A stretch of DNA of 64,000 nt from Zygnema cylindricum (lineage: Eukaryota > Streptophyta > Zygnematophyceae > Zygnematales > Zygnemataceae). The notes beneath the pieces are model-generated. The model had not been told where the DNA came from and did not search any database. It was given only the letters and a program-made list of their open reading frames with translations. Where the stretch lies: positions 62,001-126,000 of the forward strand of contig JBBHKE010001628.1 of NCBI GenBank assembly GCA_037447655.1, given 5' to 3'. Numbering within the stretch: the stretch's first letter is position 1; each line of letters begins with the position of its first letter. The position numbers and the translations under genes are program-made. This document shows, piece after piece, positions 1-11,934 of the stretch.

Positions 1-394
1 ATTTTGAGCTTTTATCACTTTGCGATTGAAAACACCATCAAAAATATCAACACCACCCCTCAAGTAATTTTTCTCATAAACAATAAGAAAACAAAGTTCT
101 CCTCCCCTCCCTCCCACCCACCCACGCACCCACCCACCCACTCCGCCCCCTCCTCTTTTACCCCCCCCACTTGCCAAATAGGAAGCTGGAAGACTATTGG
201 ACAATTTTCTAAAAAGAAAATCAGCACTGATAACAAATAATATGAGAGAGAAAGAGAGAGAGAGTGTTAAGCCTCATCCATTGACCCAAGCGAAGGTGGT
301 GGTTGTAACTCACCATTTTGCCTTCCATGGCTTTGGGGAACCCACATAGAACACCGTGTACCAATGTTTCCCAACAAGTTCAATTAATAAGCAC

Positions 395-1012
395 ATTCAA
401 CGTAACATGCCACAAGGAGAAACGGGCCTATTGATAGCGGGAAAATATTCCTTGAGACATTGAACTTGAAAGCCAACTACTTGGTTTTCAACAAAATGGA
501 CGTTCCAAGTTTGACTTTCATGGATCCGCCTCTCTAGTTTGCGCACATTTTTTGTCGATCGTAAGCCTCGTTGAAGCACAAATTTCTTAACGAATCACTT
601 CCACCATACTGGTGACAAAAATAGGGTGACAAAAATACGAGCACCAAGCATCGCCTTGAATTACTTCTCTTCCTGCCATGCTAACTCGAAAAGGTGTGGA
701 GGATGCTGATCGAAATTGAGTTCCAATGGTGTATAGCTGATGCTTTCATGATATGCATTGTTGCTAGCAATTGCTAAGAATTCATTTTTCTAGTCATGAT
801 GGGGGTTCATGAAATAAACTAGGTATTCTCCCTACACCCAATTATCTCGTTTTGTATGACCGGCGATTTTCGATCGTATTGTCATGGAGTGATACTACTT
901 GTTTCCGTAAATTTTTTGAACCTTCATCCAAAATGAAGCGTTAAGTTTTAGACCTTTGTCTGTCAAAACTCTTCCTACATCTTACAAAATCGCCCTTAAA
1001 AGCCCGGATTCC
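395..1012 (-). pseudogene. Ty3/gypsy integrase relic
   Basis: Reading the minus strand gives scattered but ordered pieces of a gypsy-type integrase. First comes LTDKGLKLNASFW, matching the stretch around the second catalytic Asp. Then IAGHTKRDN matches the usual HPQTDGQTERVN segment, SNNAYHESISYTPLEL matches the YN..YHSSIG..PFE segment, and STKNVRKLERR matches the motif after the catalytic core. In-frame stops and frame changes separate the pieces, so the protein is dead. It lies downstream of the LRR exons on the same strand, probably as an insertion in or beyond that gene. No LTR was found for it in the window. Confidence 0.6.
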
Positions 1013-1149
1013 GCGAAATGAAAGGAAACCATCGATCTCAAATATGCGCACTTTCTTAAAAATGAGACAAAACCTGATGTACTTCTTCTCAAGATCCAAA
1101 AGACGTCGGGTCCTGATGGGTTTTATGACAGAAATTTCATTTTTTTGAG

Positions 1150-1370
1150 TACACCGTGAAACGCTATTAGCGTTAATGTTCTTTTTGCCACTTAAAAAGT
1201 TTTTTCTCCGTACACACGTGTTGGATTGTAGATCTGACGGTTGCGATTGAAATGTAAAATTTTCAGCTTTCGATTTGCAGTCTCAAATTGAAAATCGGAC
1301 AAGTATGTACGGAGAAAAGATGTTTTAAGTGGCAGAAAAAACATTAACACTAATAACGATTCACGGTGTA
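1150..1370. mobile_element. TA-flanked MITE, copy 1
   Basis: The terminal inverted repeats read CACCGTGAAACGCTATTAGCG at the left and the complement of CACCGTGAATCGTTATTAG at the right, with TA duplicated on both sides (1150-1151 and 1369-1370). The roughly 217-bp interior has no coding capacity. It belongs to a family with further members at 5661, 15985, 41915 and 43021. The TA target suggests mobilisation by a Tc1/mariner-like enzyme; no transposase is present. Confidence 0.75.
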
Positions 1371-1480
1371 GTTTTCAAAAACACAAAGCACACATTGTGG
1401 CTAAGGGCTTTCCTCGGTTGACGGACTTGATTTTGATGAAAATGCGCAAAAACATATAGGAAAAAAAAAATAACTTCAAA

Positions 1481-2960
1481 CAAAAAAACTTGCCAACACA
1501 TGTATTGCCATTACGCACCGTTTTCGAGGAAATTTTAGTCAATTATAGAAGTAAAAATCATAGTGTAGAATTTAGTCTTACAAGAATAGGAGAAATGCAA
1601 GTTGACCGATGGACGATGGAATGTTTCCACTCAATTGGTTGCTGGTTAGATCTCTATAAGGCCATCCACCCCATAAACCCCCTTGTTTTAAAATGCATTT
1701 TATTTTATTTGGACCGGAATACAATAAACTAAAAAAAAAATAGAAACTCCTGTTATGTATATTTGTAGGGTTGTTATTCAACATCACACTGGTCAAAATG
1801 AATAATTAGGCTTTATGATGAGTTTTTAATTGTAAACAATGGACTTGACACCCCTTTACCCTTTTTCTAAATTGAAGTATGAAACACGATCATACGTACT
1901 ATGTTTCATCCCAATTACATAATAAGGTTCGATATTTTTTTATTTTTTTTTGCTAAATGTTTATTGAATTGATCAAGTTTCTTCTCTTTTTCTTTTTCCA
2001 TATGATGTGCAATGCATCCCCCCTCATAATGTCTACTAACAATTATTGTCGTTTTTTTACTCTTAAAAATATTATCCACCTACAATAGATCTTCATAATT
2101 TAAAGCTCAAAAAAAAAAAAAAACTCATTGTGCCAACGCATTCACTGCCGTTTCCTAAGCACCATTTTTAGGAAACTCTACCGTATTTTATAGATAGCAA
2201 TTGGATTTGTGCATATTTTAGTCTTACATGTATAGGAGACTTCTCATTTGACCGATGGATGATGGAATGCTTCCACTCAACTGATTTGTGTTTAGAGCTC
2301 TGTAAGGTCATCCACCCAATCAACAACCCTCGCTTTAGAATACCTTTTTGTTTTTGTGGACCAAAATGTAAAAAAAAAAAAAAAAACTCTTGTTATGTAC
2401 ATTTGTAGGGCTCTAATCCAGCAGCACACACGTCAAAATGAATAATTAGAATTTATTATGATTTTTTAATCTTAAACAATTGACTTGACACCCTTTTACC
2501 CTTTTTTCAAATCGAACTCTGAAACATGAGCTTACGAATATGTTTCATCCCAAGTATATAATGAGGTCCAATAAATACAATTTTATTTGCTAAATGTTTA
2601 TTGAATTGTTCAGTTTTCCTCCCTTTTCCTTTTTCCATATCATATGCAATGCATCCTCCTTCGTAGTGTCTACTAACAATCATTGTCATTTTTTAATTTG
2701 TGATACAAATCATCCACCTTTTTAGCGTAGAAAAAAGAAAAAAACTTCATTGTGCCAACACATTCACTACCATTAAGCACCATTTTTGGGGAAATTCTAA
2801 CCTATTTCATAAATAGCAATTGGATTTGTGCATATTTAGTCTTACAAGTAATTGAGGCTTGTCAGTTGACCGATGGACGATGGAATGCTTCCACTCAATT
2901 GGTTGCCACTTAGCCATCTGAAACGTCATCTTCCCCATTAACCCCTCCCTTTTCTATATG
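1481..2960 (-). repeat. Tandem LRR exon-plus-intron cassettes
   Basis: Two full units and part of a third, about 620-645 bp apart, each contain one 72-nt LRR exon (1582-1653, 2228-2299, 2846-2917). The flanking intron sequence is also clearly related between units: the stretches around 1785-1930 and 2430-2570 align, as do those before 1576, 2222 and 2840. LRRs therefore seem to have multiplied here by duplication of exon with intron, as expected from unequal crossing-over. Confidence 0.75.
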
Positions 2961-2977
2961 CCTATTGTAGGAATATC

Positions 2978-3009
<32 letters not shown>

Positions 3010-5066
3010 CCATCTCTCCCCCTCTCTCCCCCTCTCTCCCCCTTCTCTCCCCCTCTCTCCCCCTTCTCTCGAATCTCTCTCTCTCTCGCTCTCTCTCTCT
3101 CTATAAGGATGTTATCCGTATATCTTTTCCCTCCCCAATTACCCCTTCTACTGCAAAGTCTACCGATTCACCGTTGGTTAACTCACCTTCGTAAGGTAGC
3201 AGGTAGCCAGTTGACTGTTCGGAGTTAATGAACATTCTGATTTATACGTGTTTAGGTTAACGATAAATACTTTATCCAATCTTAAAGGGGTTTTTACCAC
3301 GAATTACCATCACTTACACAACCGTGTTACTTCAAAAAAAGAAAAAAGATGCGATTTTTCCACCTACTAAACATAGTGTNNNNNNNNNNNNNNNNNNNNN
3401 NNNNNNNNNNNNNNNNNNNNNNNNNNNNNNNNNNNNNNNNNNNNNNNNNNNNNNNNNNNNNNNNNNNNNNNNNNNNNNNNNNNNNNNNNNNNNNNNNNNN
3501 NNNNNNNNNNNNNNNNNNNNNNNNNNNNNNNNNNNNNNNNNNNNNNNNNNNNNNNNNNNNNNNNNNNNNNNNNNNNNNNNNNNNNNNNNNNNNNNNNNNN
3601 NNNNNNNNNNNNNNNNNNNNNNNNNNNNNNNNNNNNNNNNNNNNNNNNNNNNNNNNNNNNNNNNNNNNNNNNNNNNNNNNNNNNNNNNNNNNNNNNNNNN
3701 NNNNNNNNNNNNNNNNNNNNNNNNNNNNNNNNNNNNNNNNNNNNNNNNNNNNNNNNNNNNNNNNNNNNNNNNNNNNNNNNNNNNNNNNNNNNNNNNNNNN
3801 NNNNNNNNNNNNNNNNNNNNNNNNNNNNNNNNNNNNNNNNNNNNNNNNNNNNNNNNNNNNNNNNNNNNNNNNNNNNNNNNNNNNNNNNNNNNNNNNNNNN
3901 NNNNNNNNNNNNNNNNNNNNNNNNNNNNNNNNNNNNNNNNNNNNNNNNNNNNNNNNNNNNNNNNNNNNNNNNNNNNNNNNNNNNNNNNNNNNNNNNNNNN
4001 NNNNNNNNNNNNNNNNNNNNNNNNNNNNNNNNNNNNNNNNNNNNNNNNNNNNNNNNNNNNNNNNNNNNNNNNNNNNNNNNNNNNNNNNNNNNNNNNNNNN
4101 NNNNNNNNNNNNNNNNNNNNNNNNNNNNNNNNNNNNNNNNNNNNNNNNNNNNNNNNNNNNNNNNNNNNNNNNNNNNNNNNNNNNNNNNNNNNNNNNNNNN
4201 NNNNNNNNNNNNNNNNNNNNNNNNNNNNNNNNNNNNNNNNNNNNNNNNNNNNNNNNNNNNNNNNNNNNNNNNNNNNNNNNNNNNNNNNNNNCCCTCCCCC
4301 CACCTCCAATTTGACGAACAAAATTAAAAGATAAAACGGAGAAATTAAAGTTAAATGAAATATTTGATCTTTCCTTCTATTGTAATTATCTGTTGTATTT
4401 ACCTGATTTTGCATCAAATGCATCCCCTATTCCACTCTTCACTCACAAGTATTGCAATCGTGTGAGGTTGCCTATCTCCGCCGCAATGCTCCCTTTTAGT
4501 CCTAGGTTTTCTAAACGTCTGCACCCCCCTCTCAAAGGAGTTTAAACGAATTCCTTTCATCCTTCCCCCCCCTTCCCGACCATCTTGTCTCATCGATCTC
4601 GAGGGCTTATTATGGCAGAGCTTGCACACATCCTATGAATCAAAAATTCACCGCGAAATTCAGTGCGAGATTTTGTATGCAATTTAGTTTGGAATCATGA
4701 CAGCAGAGATTGCACGCATCGATAATCACTCACATCCAATACACGCGACGGGAATCATCGCAGGAGAAATTCCGTCCATCACATTTGATTTCGGGAAACT
4801 TTTCCTTGTTCACAATCGCCGCCTTCACCGCCTCCAGAGACGATTCTGCAGCAGCAGGATCGACAGAGAAGCGGCAGAGCAGCGAATTAAAAATACGTTT
4901 CGCACGTGTGAACACATGGACTGCACAAAAGGAGAGAGTAAAGGAAGGTCAAAGGAGGGGAAAACGTACTGTCTGGTTCCGGCATGACTCCAATGTAATC
5001 TCCCATGACGAGTGCCACGTGGCACACCAACATCAGCACTGTCACGATGACCATGGTGGGCGCCAT
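1582..5066 (-). CDS. Leucine-rich repeat protein, multi-exon, partial
   Basis: Exons on the minus strand, each with GT-AG borders: 5066-4970, 4845-4734, 4518-4447, then (after the N gap) 2917-2846, 2299-2228 and 1653-1582. Exon 1 encodes a signal peptide (MAPTMVIVTVLMLVCHVALV, cut probably after VMG). Exon 2 encodes an LRR N-cap (SSLEAVKAAIVNKEKFPEI, then a C-x6-C pair). Every later exon is exactly 72 nt and in phase 2. They encode GLKGSIAAEIGNLTRLQYL, NQLSGSIPSSIGQLTSLNYL, NQLSGSIPSSIGQMRSLLYM and NQLSGNIPSSIGQLAFLLFL. This is the exon pattern of plant LRR receptor kinases and receptor-like proteins. No transmembrane or kinase part is visible; it would lie in the gap or left of the window. 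All visible exons are open, so the gene may be functional. The N gap probably hides more LRR exons. Confidence 0.8.
2975..3105. repeat. CT/CCCT microsatellite
   Basis: Runs of CTCTCT interleaved with CCCCTCTCT units. On the coding strand of the LRR gene it lies upstream of the 2917-2846 exon, within an intron. Confidence 0.8.
3380..4291. other. Assembly gap, 912 N
   Basis: Unknown sequence inside the LRR gene between the 4518-4447 exon and the 2917-2846 exon. Open frames reported across it are artefacts. Confidence 0.99.
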
Positions 5067-5560
5067 GGGCTGCGAGCTCGCCACGTCACACTGACAGGAA
5101 AATTCTAGACCTAAAGCAGGTGGCGATTTTTGTCCACTCAGATCCGTTTTTCAGTTGCGATAGGGTTTGGTCCGCGGAAATCCGTCTTTTATTTCCTTTC
5201 ACATGTTCGAAAGCAGCGTTAGCTGTACAGTACGGTCCAAAGGGTACGAGTACCAGTACGGTCAAAAGCGAGATTTTCTTAATCGCGTGCGTTTAATTGG
5301 CTAGATAAAAGTCAAAATTTTAGAAGTACGGTAGGCAATAAAAGGAATCCAAAAGCGAGATATTATTAACCGCGTGTGTTCAATTCGCTTGAAAAAGTCA
5401 AAGGGACCAAGAGTTAGACGTACGGTCGAGAAAGGAATCAAAAGCGAGATATTCCTAACGGCGTGTGTTAGATTTACACGTGTGGAAAAATCGTTAAAAC
5501 AGGCTTACGGCACTGCGCTCCCCCCTTGGCCGCCACTGTCCAAAAGTGGTCATTTCGGGG
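5067..5560 (-). promoter_or_regulatory. 5' flank of LRR gene with 88-bp direct repeats
   Basis: The region immediately upstream of the LRR start codon is conserved with the paralogue at 35708-36465. It contains about three imperfect direct repeats of roughly 88 bp starting near 5262, 5350 and 5438, each opening with CAAAAGCGAGAT and followed by an (A)ACCGCGTGTGTT-like core. A plant-like TTAGGGTTTGG element lies near 5160. Because both loci keep the flank, it may hold the promoter; no TATA box could be assigned with confidence. Confidence 0.5.
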
Positions 5561-5660
5561 TCGAATTTCGCGACGGCCACTTTTTGCGGCCATCCGAATC
5601 AGTGGGATGGCTGCCAACGATGCATCGCCGATTTTGGTGACGTCACGGTTGACAATGCTG

Positions 5661-5881
5661 TACACCGCCAATCGCTATTAGCGTAGTGTACGCTAATTCC
5701 GTCCCGCTTTTTTTTTCTCAAATTCTCAAATAGAATTATCCATACTATTTAAAAAAAACCCTAATTTCTAATTAGAGTAAACGATTTCTTTCAAAATTTT
5801 CAAATTCTTAATTAGCGCACACCATTGTAATTAATAGTATACGCTAAAGAAACTTTTACGCTAATAGCGATTGGCGGTGTA
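5661..5881. mobile_element. TA-flanked MITE, copy 2
   Basis: The inverted ends TACACCGCCAATCGCTATTAG and their complement at 5861-5881 are near perfect, with TA on both sides. The AT-rich interior has no coding capacity and differs from copy 1, so the family is defined by its ends. Confidence 0.8.
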
Positions 5882-5934
5882 GTGACCGACGGCTCGATGT
5901 ATCGGTCAACGATACCCTTCCAAATCGTACACAT

Positions 5935-6190
5935 CGTTTACGCACAAATGTTGCTTGGTGTACACCACCTAAAATCCACATTACGCTTCACCAAGATCAT
6001 ACAGAGATTTTTCAATAACCGTATGTCCAGTTATTGACAATGTTATATTTCAAATAAGTCATCGCCCATTAGACTATGTATTCGTTTATCTTGGCCACAT
6101 AGACGTGGGCGATCATAACCTGGGCTACAATGTCAGATCCCATTAAAACTTTGAACATCCATGGACCAAAATAGTACTGAAATCGTTGAC
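5935..6190. repeat. Diverged dispersed repeat, copy 1
   Basis: Aligns in the same orientation to 38935-39225: CACCAAGATC, then TATGTCCA, then TAGACGTGG and GACCAAAATAGTACT in the same order and spacing. It has no coding capacity, and its class is unknown. Confidence 0.55.
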
Positions 6191-7523
6191 CTTCCTAGGA
6201 GTTTGAATGTCGCCTCTGATACCCGTATATTGCAATAACAATCGACATCACCCATGTCTTTCGGCTCGAAGGGAGTGGTACCACTACCTATTTGTTCTTT
6301 CCAAGTTGTATACAGTATACTTTTATTATGAGTACAAACACGTAATTTTGTGCCATCGAGAAAGAATTTCCATAACTAGACTTCTTCACAAGCAGCCAAT
6401 CAATTAATTGCAAAACAAATGACCACATGTGCTAAAAAGTGTGATGTGAAAACCCTCACTGTCAATTTCTAACGAAGCCTTACGTTAAGATGGAAGAATC
6501 ACATTTCATATCGAAAGTAAATTGAAAGTGTAAAACCAAAATCAAAAAGATATTTTCTGACGTTTGTTCCATTTTTCATCTCTTATACGAATCCTCAAGG
6601 CTTAAAACGATACAAAAAATTGGGAAGCCGAGAAACGGAAAAAAATAAAAAACCGAAAACCGAATAGCAGAACCGGAACCGGAAGTCCAAAAACTGGAAA
6701 TGCAAAGAGATACATATATTTCAACAGCAAAAACAATTTTCCATCTCTTTATTTTTTTTTTGCATTTTGTTTTTTGGTACTCTTTTCCAACTATAGAAAG
6801 TATCCAAAGATTAATTCAGATTACGGTCAAAGACACATGTTCAGAAACAGCCTTCCTCTCTCTCCCTCCATCTCTCCCTCTCTCCCTCCTACCCAAACAT
6901 TGTCATCTTTCACTTCTCTATCAAATTCTGTGAACAGAACCTTCAAATCAGTACAAAAAAAGTGGACCTTGACTTGGAAAAGAGAAAAATAAAATAAACA
7001 ACAGAAGGAGAAAGAAAGGAAAAAAAATAGAGACGGAAGAAAAAATAAAACTGCCATTCCACTTCTATATCTCACACTAAGAGAAAAAAACAGTTGTAAT
7101 TGTCCGGAAAACAATGTTACAAACCTAAAGGCCTTTTTTTCATTTTTTAAACAAGAAAAAAATATATTTTTTCATTTGCTCATCATGGCTCATAAAGCTG
7201 TAAAAACTCGAAAAAAAAAAAAAACTAAAACGCTTTTTTCGAGCTACAAACTCTCTCAAAAAACGTCGATTTTTTTTTACGTCATCAATATACATCTTTT
7301 GATTTTTTACTTTTTTTGTTTCTTTTTCCCTAAAATAGTGAACAACCGACATCCTCCAAATAATCAAATTGAAGGCACAAAAATACTCCTTCCTTCCCCC
7401 TATTCTTTTTCCACCTTCCTTGTTCTTCCTTTTTTCTCCTTCTTTTACACTCCTTTTCTGCCATCCTTTTCCTTGTCTTTTCTCACTTTTCCTTTTCTCC
7501 TCCACTTTCCTCTTTCCTCAAAC
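6191..7523. other. Non-coding intergenic stretch
   Basis: AT-rich DNA with purine- or pyrimidine-rich patches (6850-7130 and 7380-7520). No convincing exon, TE terminus or RNA gene was seen. It lies beyond the stop codon of the SUD1-like pseudogene and so would hold its 3' UTR. Confidence 0.5.
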
Positions 7524-10417
7524 CTATTGACCTTGGATTAGACTCCTCTCTTCACTCCTCCCTGCTCTCCCTTTTTGACTTTCTTTGTCAGGCCCTTTAA
7601 AATTATGTAACCTTCTCCCCACTAAAAACCGGTCGTCTCTAAACGAATTATGGAGATCTCCAAGCCATCGGTTTAGTTTTCTCAAACCGTAAAGACCGAA
7701 AATAATTCCCAAAGAACCGATCCAAGCGAATCGGTAACCGGCTGAGTTCACAATAAGAGAAAACCCCAAAGGAGGAAAAATACCTTTTGCGATTACGAAA
7801 GGGACACAAAGGGCCGTTAGGAGATCTCAGAGAACGGGAGCCACGATTCACAGAAAACTCATCAACCGTTTAAAAGTCTAAATCCGTCGTTTTTTACGCG
7901 CTCCAATTTTGCCTGCCAGCTGTCGTCTGCGATGAGATTCGCTTGTCCCATCATTACCTGTTTGCAAAAAGACAAAAGGAGAAAAAAACAAAATGACAAA
8001 ACGAGAAGAAAAAAAAGAGAGACATAGAGTTTTTAAAGGGCAAGAATGATTGAGAGTGTGACAATGGCAAAGAGAAACCTGAAAAACTCTAACTCACAGT
8101 ACTGCAATAATGAATAGTTTGGGACAGTTTGAGAAAACTATTTAAAATAAAATAATCGATATATTGAATGTCCGATAATCGCGACGTCGACGACAAGGAT
8201 TGTAATTCTCCATTTCAGATTTTACAGATTAAAAAAGCTGCCATCAGCTGTCCATTTTTAGTCATAATTTGATTGAGGAAGGACAAGAAGAGATGAGGTA
8301 GAGGTGGGAGAGAGGAGAGGAGAGGCGAGGGAGGAAGTGCTTTTGTCTTATTGTCTGTCCTAATTCCTTGATTTGCAGAAGATAACAGATGATGGAGGAC
8401 TTCCAGGGAAGCTAGAAAATATCTAACCCTAAAATCCTTAAGGGTGCACTTGATAACTTCTTTAGGATGCCTTCCCTTCAGACTAATCTGTCCGCGACAA
8501 TGTCCCAAAAACATTGAAAATTCTGTGATTCACTAGTTCATACATAATCCTATGGCATAACCCTAAAATCTTAAACCATGCGCTTGACACCTTAAGAACT
8601 GTAGGTTGTCTCCCTCTCCGACAGATCTCCATCATTGAAAATGTGCAAAACACATTTGAAAACTTCACATTTCAATAATTTGTACAATATCTTACTGTAC
8701 TCAGTTTTTTGCAGTACACATTTAGCTGTAAAATGTTAAACACCTTTAGTGAGAAGAAAAAAAAGATCGGCTGACCATCGGCGATTATCGCGATGTCAAC
8801 AGCAATCGGCGAATCGACAACTATCGACTTTTCAAAATCTTGATTAGTAGATATACCAACAAAGAAATATATCGTCTGCGATTCCAATCCATGTACATCA
8901 CTACAAAAAATAAAACTGAAATGTGAAAAGAAAGTATCAATAGCAGATAGCTTAAATTCTTTAGCACTAAAATACAACGTAAACCAAGCAAGTAATGTAA
9001 TTGGGTTACTTGCAATGAAACCCAAGTAATCTCATCCTTCCCTCTGTGTAACTCTCACTCACCCTCAAGATTGTACATTATTCTATGATTGTTGATGAAT
9101 ATTGTTGAAAGTGGTTATTGATAATGATTATGGATACAAGCACAAAAAACAGGCTTGATAAGAATCTTTTCGTCCAGATATTTAAAAGGTTTCTTTAAGG
9201 CTACTATTTTAAGTTTTTTGTTGGATTTTGTTCAGGAAGGTCTTGCTAATGTACCAGACGTGTCCATATCTTAAGAAACAATAATCCTAAACCCCAACTT
9301 GGTAGAGACAAAAAACTGGACTTTCGTCGACCGGGACTCGAGGAGGAACAACTACTAAAAGTTCGAATAAAAGACCGATTAGAACCGGTACCACTCCCAC
9401 TTGCAATTATCCACAAATGCCAAAAAATCGAACACATACACCATAATCACCACAATTAATGTGGATTTTTTTTTCACCTGAAACGCAAACACGGTACAGT
9501 GCAATCAATGGAAACAGAATACAACGCAATAAATGCAAGGAGTGCAGATTCATTTTTTTTATCACAAAAACGCAAAAATAAAATAAAAAGTGAATATTGA
9601 AATCACCACAATTAAGGTGGGTTTTTTTTTCTTCAATTCTTTTTTACCGAAAAAGGTCCAAAGATCAAACTGGTAAAAGTGATGACTGTAATTGTTGTGA
9701 TTTCTTTTTTTACTCAAGTGTAGTGGGATTTTATTATTAGTGGAAATTTTTCCCAAGTTTACTTAATTACAATGGAATCGATGGAAACCTAACAAACCTG
9801 AAACTCTAAAACCCAAAAAAGCTTGAAAAACCAGTGATATATTCACATCAGGTCTGTGATTCAGAAAACTAACTCATGTTTCAAGAGTGATTGAAGTTCA
9901 CTTTCATTACACTAACAACCATCCCTTCCCTTTCTTCTTTTTCCTTTTTTGTGAAAACAGCTCCTATTTCCAACTCACCCAGAGTGCTAATAAAGCGGTG
10001 CTTTTAAGTACAATTCCGGTCCATTTGAGGACATGAAAAAATAAGACTCTCGCCTTGTGAGTTTGAAGATAAAACATATTTTAATCCAGCCACCGATCCC
10101 CACAAAACATAACCGATACCCGATATCTGAAAATTGACAAAAGCAAGTCATAGAGGTTGAGTTCTAAAAAGATTGGAACTAAGTTTATGTGCCTTTCTAG
10201 AAAAAAAAAAAAAAACGTACTAGAAAAAAAGAGAAAACGAAACATCAATTTTGAAGACAGCGGTCACTCATTTTCAGATAGACAAACGACCTCTCCACCA
10301 GTTTCCATCCGCTGAGAACAGAAACAAACTAGAAAAATAATAATAAAAATAGATAAAAACTAGTTTTGTATATCATATTAAATAATCCTCGATATATGTA
10401 TGGTGTATCGTATCAAT

Positions 10418-10877
10418 TAGTGTTGTGCATCGGTAGCCTCCTACCAAATAATCAGCATGTACCTGCTTTTTGGCCTACCGATAAGCGATATATTAGGTCG
10501 ATACATCGGTAAGTAAATTATCCCGATATTTTACCAATATATCAGTGCGATATGCTGATAAAAATTACTGCGATAACTGACTTGGTTTTCATTGGTAAGA
10601 TTTTTTGTATGTAAGGACTGCGCAGTCCGTCCTAGATTTCCGTACAAAGTACGGACCAGATTGTAATATGTGACATACATACCATATACTGTAAACAATA
10701 TAACACATAGTACTAGTGTATCGTAAAAATATATACATATATACATGTCGGCGATAACAAATTTATTCATCCCCGAGCAATATGTCAGGCCCCTTTGCCG
10801 TTCGAGATCCGATATCTAACCAATAATATCGGCTATCGGAATTATCGCGATAGGAAATTCACCGATACCCAAGACTA
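10418..10877. mobile_element. Non-autonomous hAT element
   Basis: The left end TAGTGTTGTGCATCGGTA and the right end (complement TAGTCTTGGGTATCGGTG) match at 14 of 18 positions. They are flanked by a perfect 8-bp duplication GTATCAAT (10410-10417 and 10878-10885). An 8-bp target duplication is typical of hAT. The interior is made of CGATA/TATCG-rich repeats with no transposase. It sits in an intron of the SUD1-like pseudogene. A relative lies at 43603-44066. Confidence 0.85.
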
Positions 10878-11934
10878 GTATCAATGGCTGCTTAAATTCG
10901 TCTCGTGATATATATATCGAACACAATTATTCTATTCGATGCGCGATACACGATACTTGCGAGGAGGTACAGTACTAACAGAGGGAATTGCCAGGAGAAA
11001 CGGATGTGAAAAGGACTGGCGGCCTGAACTGAAGGTCACGGAACTGAAGATTACGGACAGATAACCAATAACTGAGCACGCTCCAGCCATCCAATTATAC
11101 CTCAATAGCCTGCTAAGGTATCCAGCAAAGCCAAAATGCATTGTATTTTCTGCCTTAAATTGAATGCAGTAAGTTGGTTTAATAAATATTTTCGATTCGG
11201 ACAATTGAATTACTATGTGGAATGTTTTTTTCCCTACTTCTGAGCACAACTATTACAAGTTCATTGATCTCTTGGCTAGACCGTAATTATTTTCAGTCCG
11301 AGGCGATGGACCTTGCTGTAGGATTGAGGAATCGTATTGCAACCGGCATTAAGGCGATGAAATATTAGTACTGAAGACTTTAGCCCGGATTCTTAGCGCT
11401 AGATTCGTATTCGGACAACTGACATGATCCTGTCATATCATTTGTTTAGATATAAGGACCACAGGTTTTTTTTCTATCCATTCGTCCATTTTGTTTTTCA
11501 AGCCGATTATCAGATATCGAGCTCAATACAGAAAGGGGTATTGTATCGTATATTGAAGGTCAAAAAATATCCCGTACTGGACATCGAGAAAATGTCCTCG
11601 ATCTACAACACTATAAAGAACACACTTACTTCTCTGCTTTCACAAAGAGAAACAGATGACGAAAATAGGCAAAAACAAAAACAGCAACGGCAACGGAAAT
11701 GGAAAAGAAACAAAAACAGAAATTGAATGGAAACAGAAATGGAAAAGGAAACGGAAAAAACTCACTGTTGCATTGAGCTCCATAAGTGAAGGGAAGACGA
11801 GTGATGTGACCGAAAACCCAGGAACAGACTTCCGATACGGACGGGAACCAATAAAATTGCAGTATTGCAAATGACAACTGTCATCCAGGCGACCACCACT
11901 AACAGAACCAAACGACCCACAAATGTGTCCCTGT

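Noticed and set aside
3324-4423. Open frames of 321-363 codons on both strands
   Set aside because: They consist almost wholly of the N gap.
9246-9440. Plus-strand frame of about 60 codons with mixed charge (RRPGLEEEQLLKVRIKDRLE)
   Set aside because: It is the antisense of the SUD1-like exon VPVLIGLLFELLVVVPPRVP on the minus strand, which explains its lack of stops.
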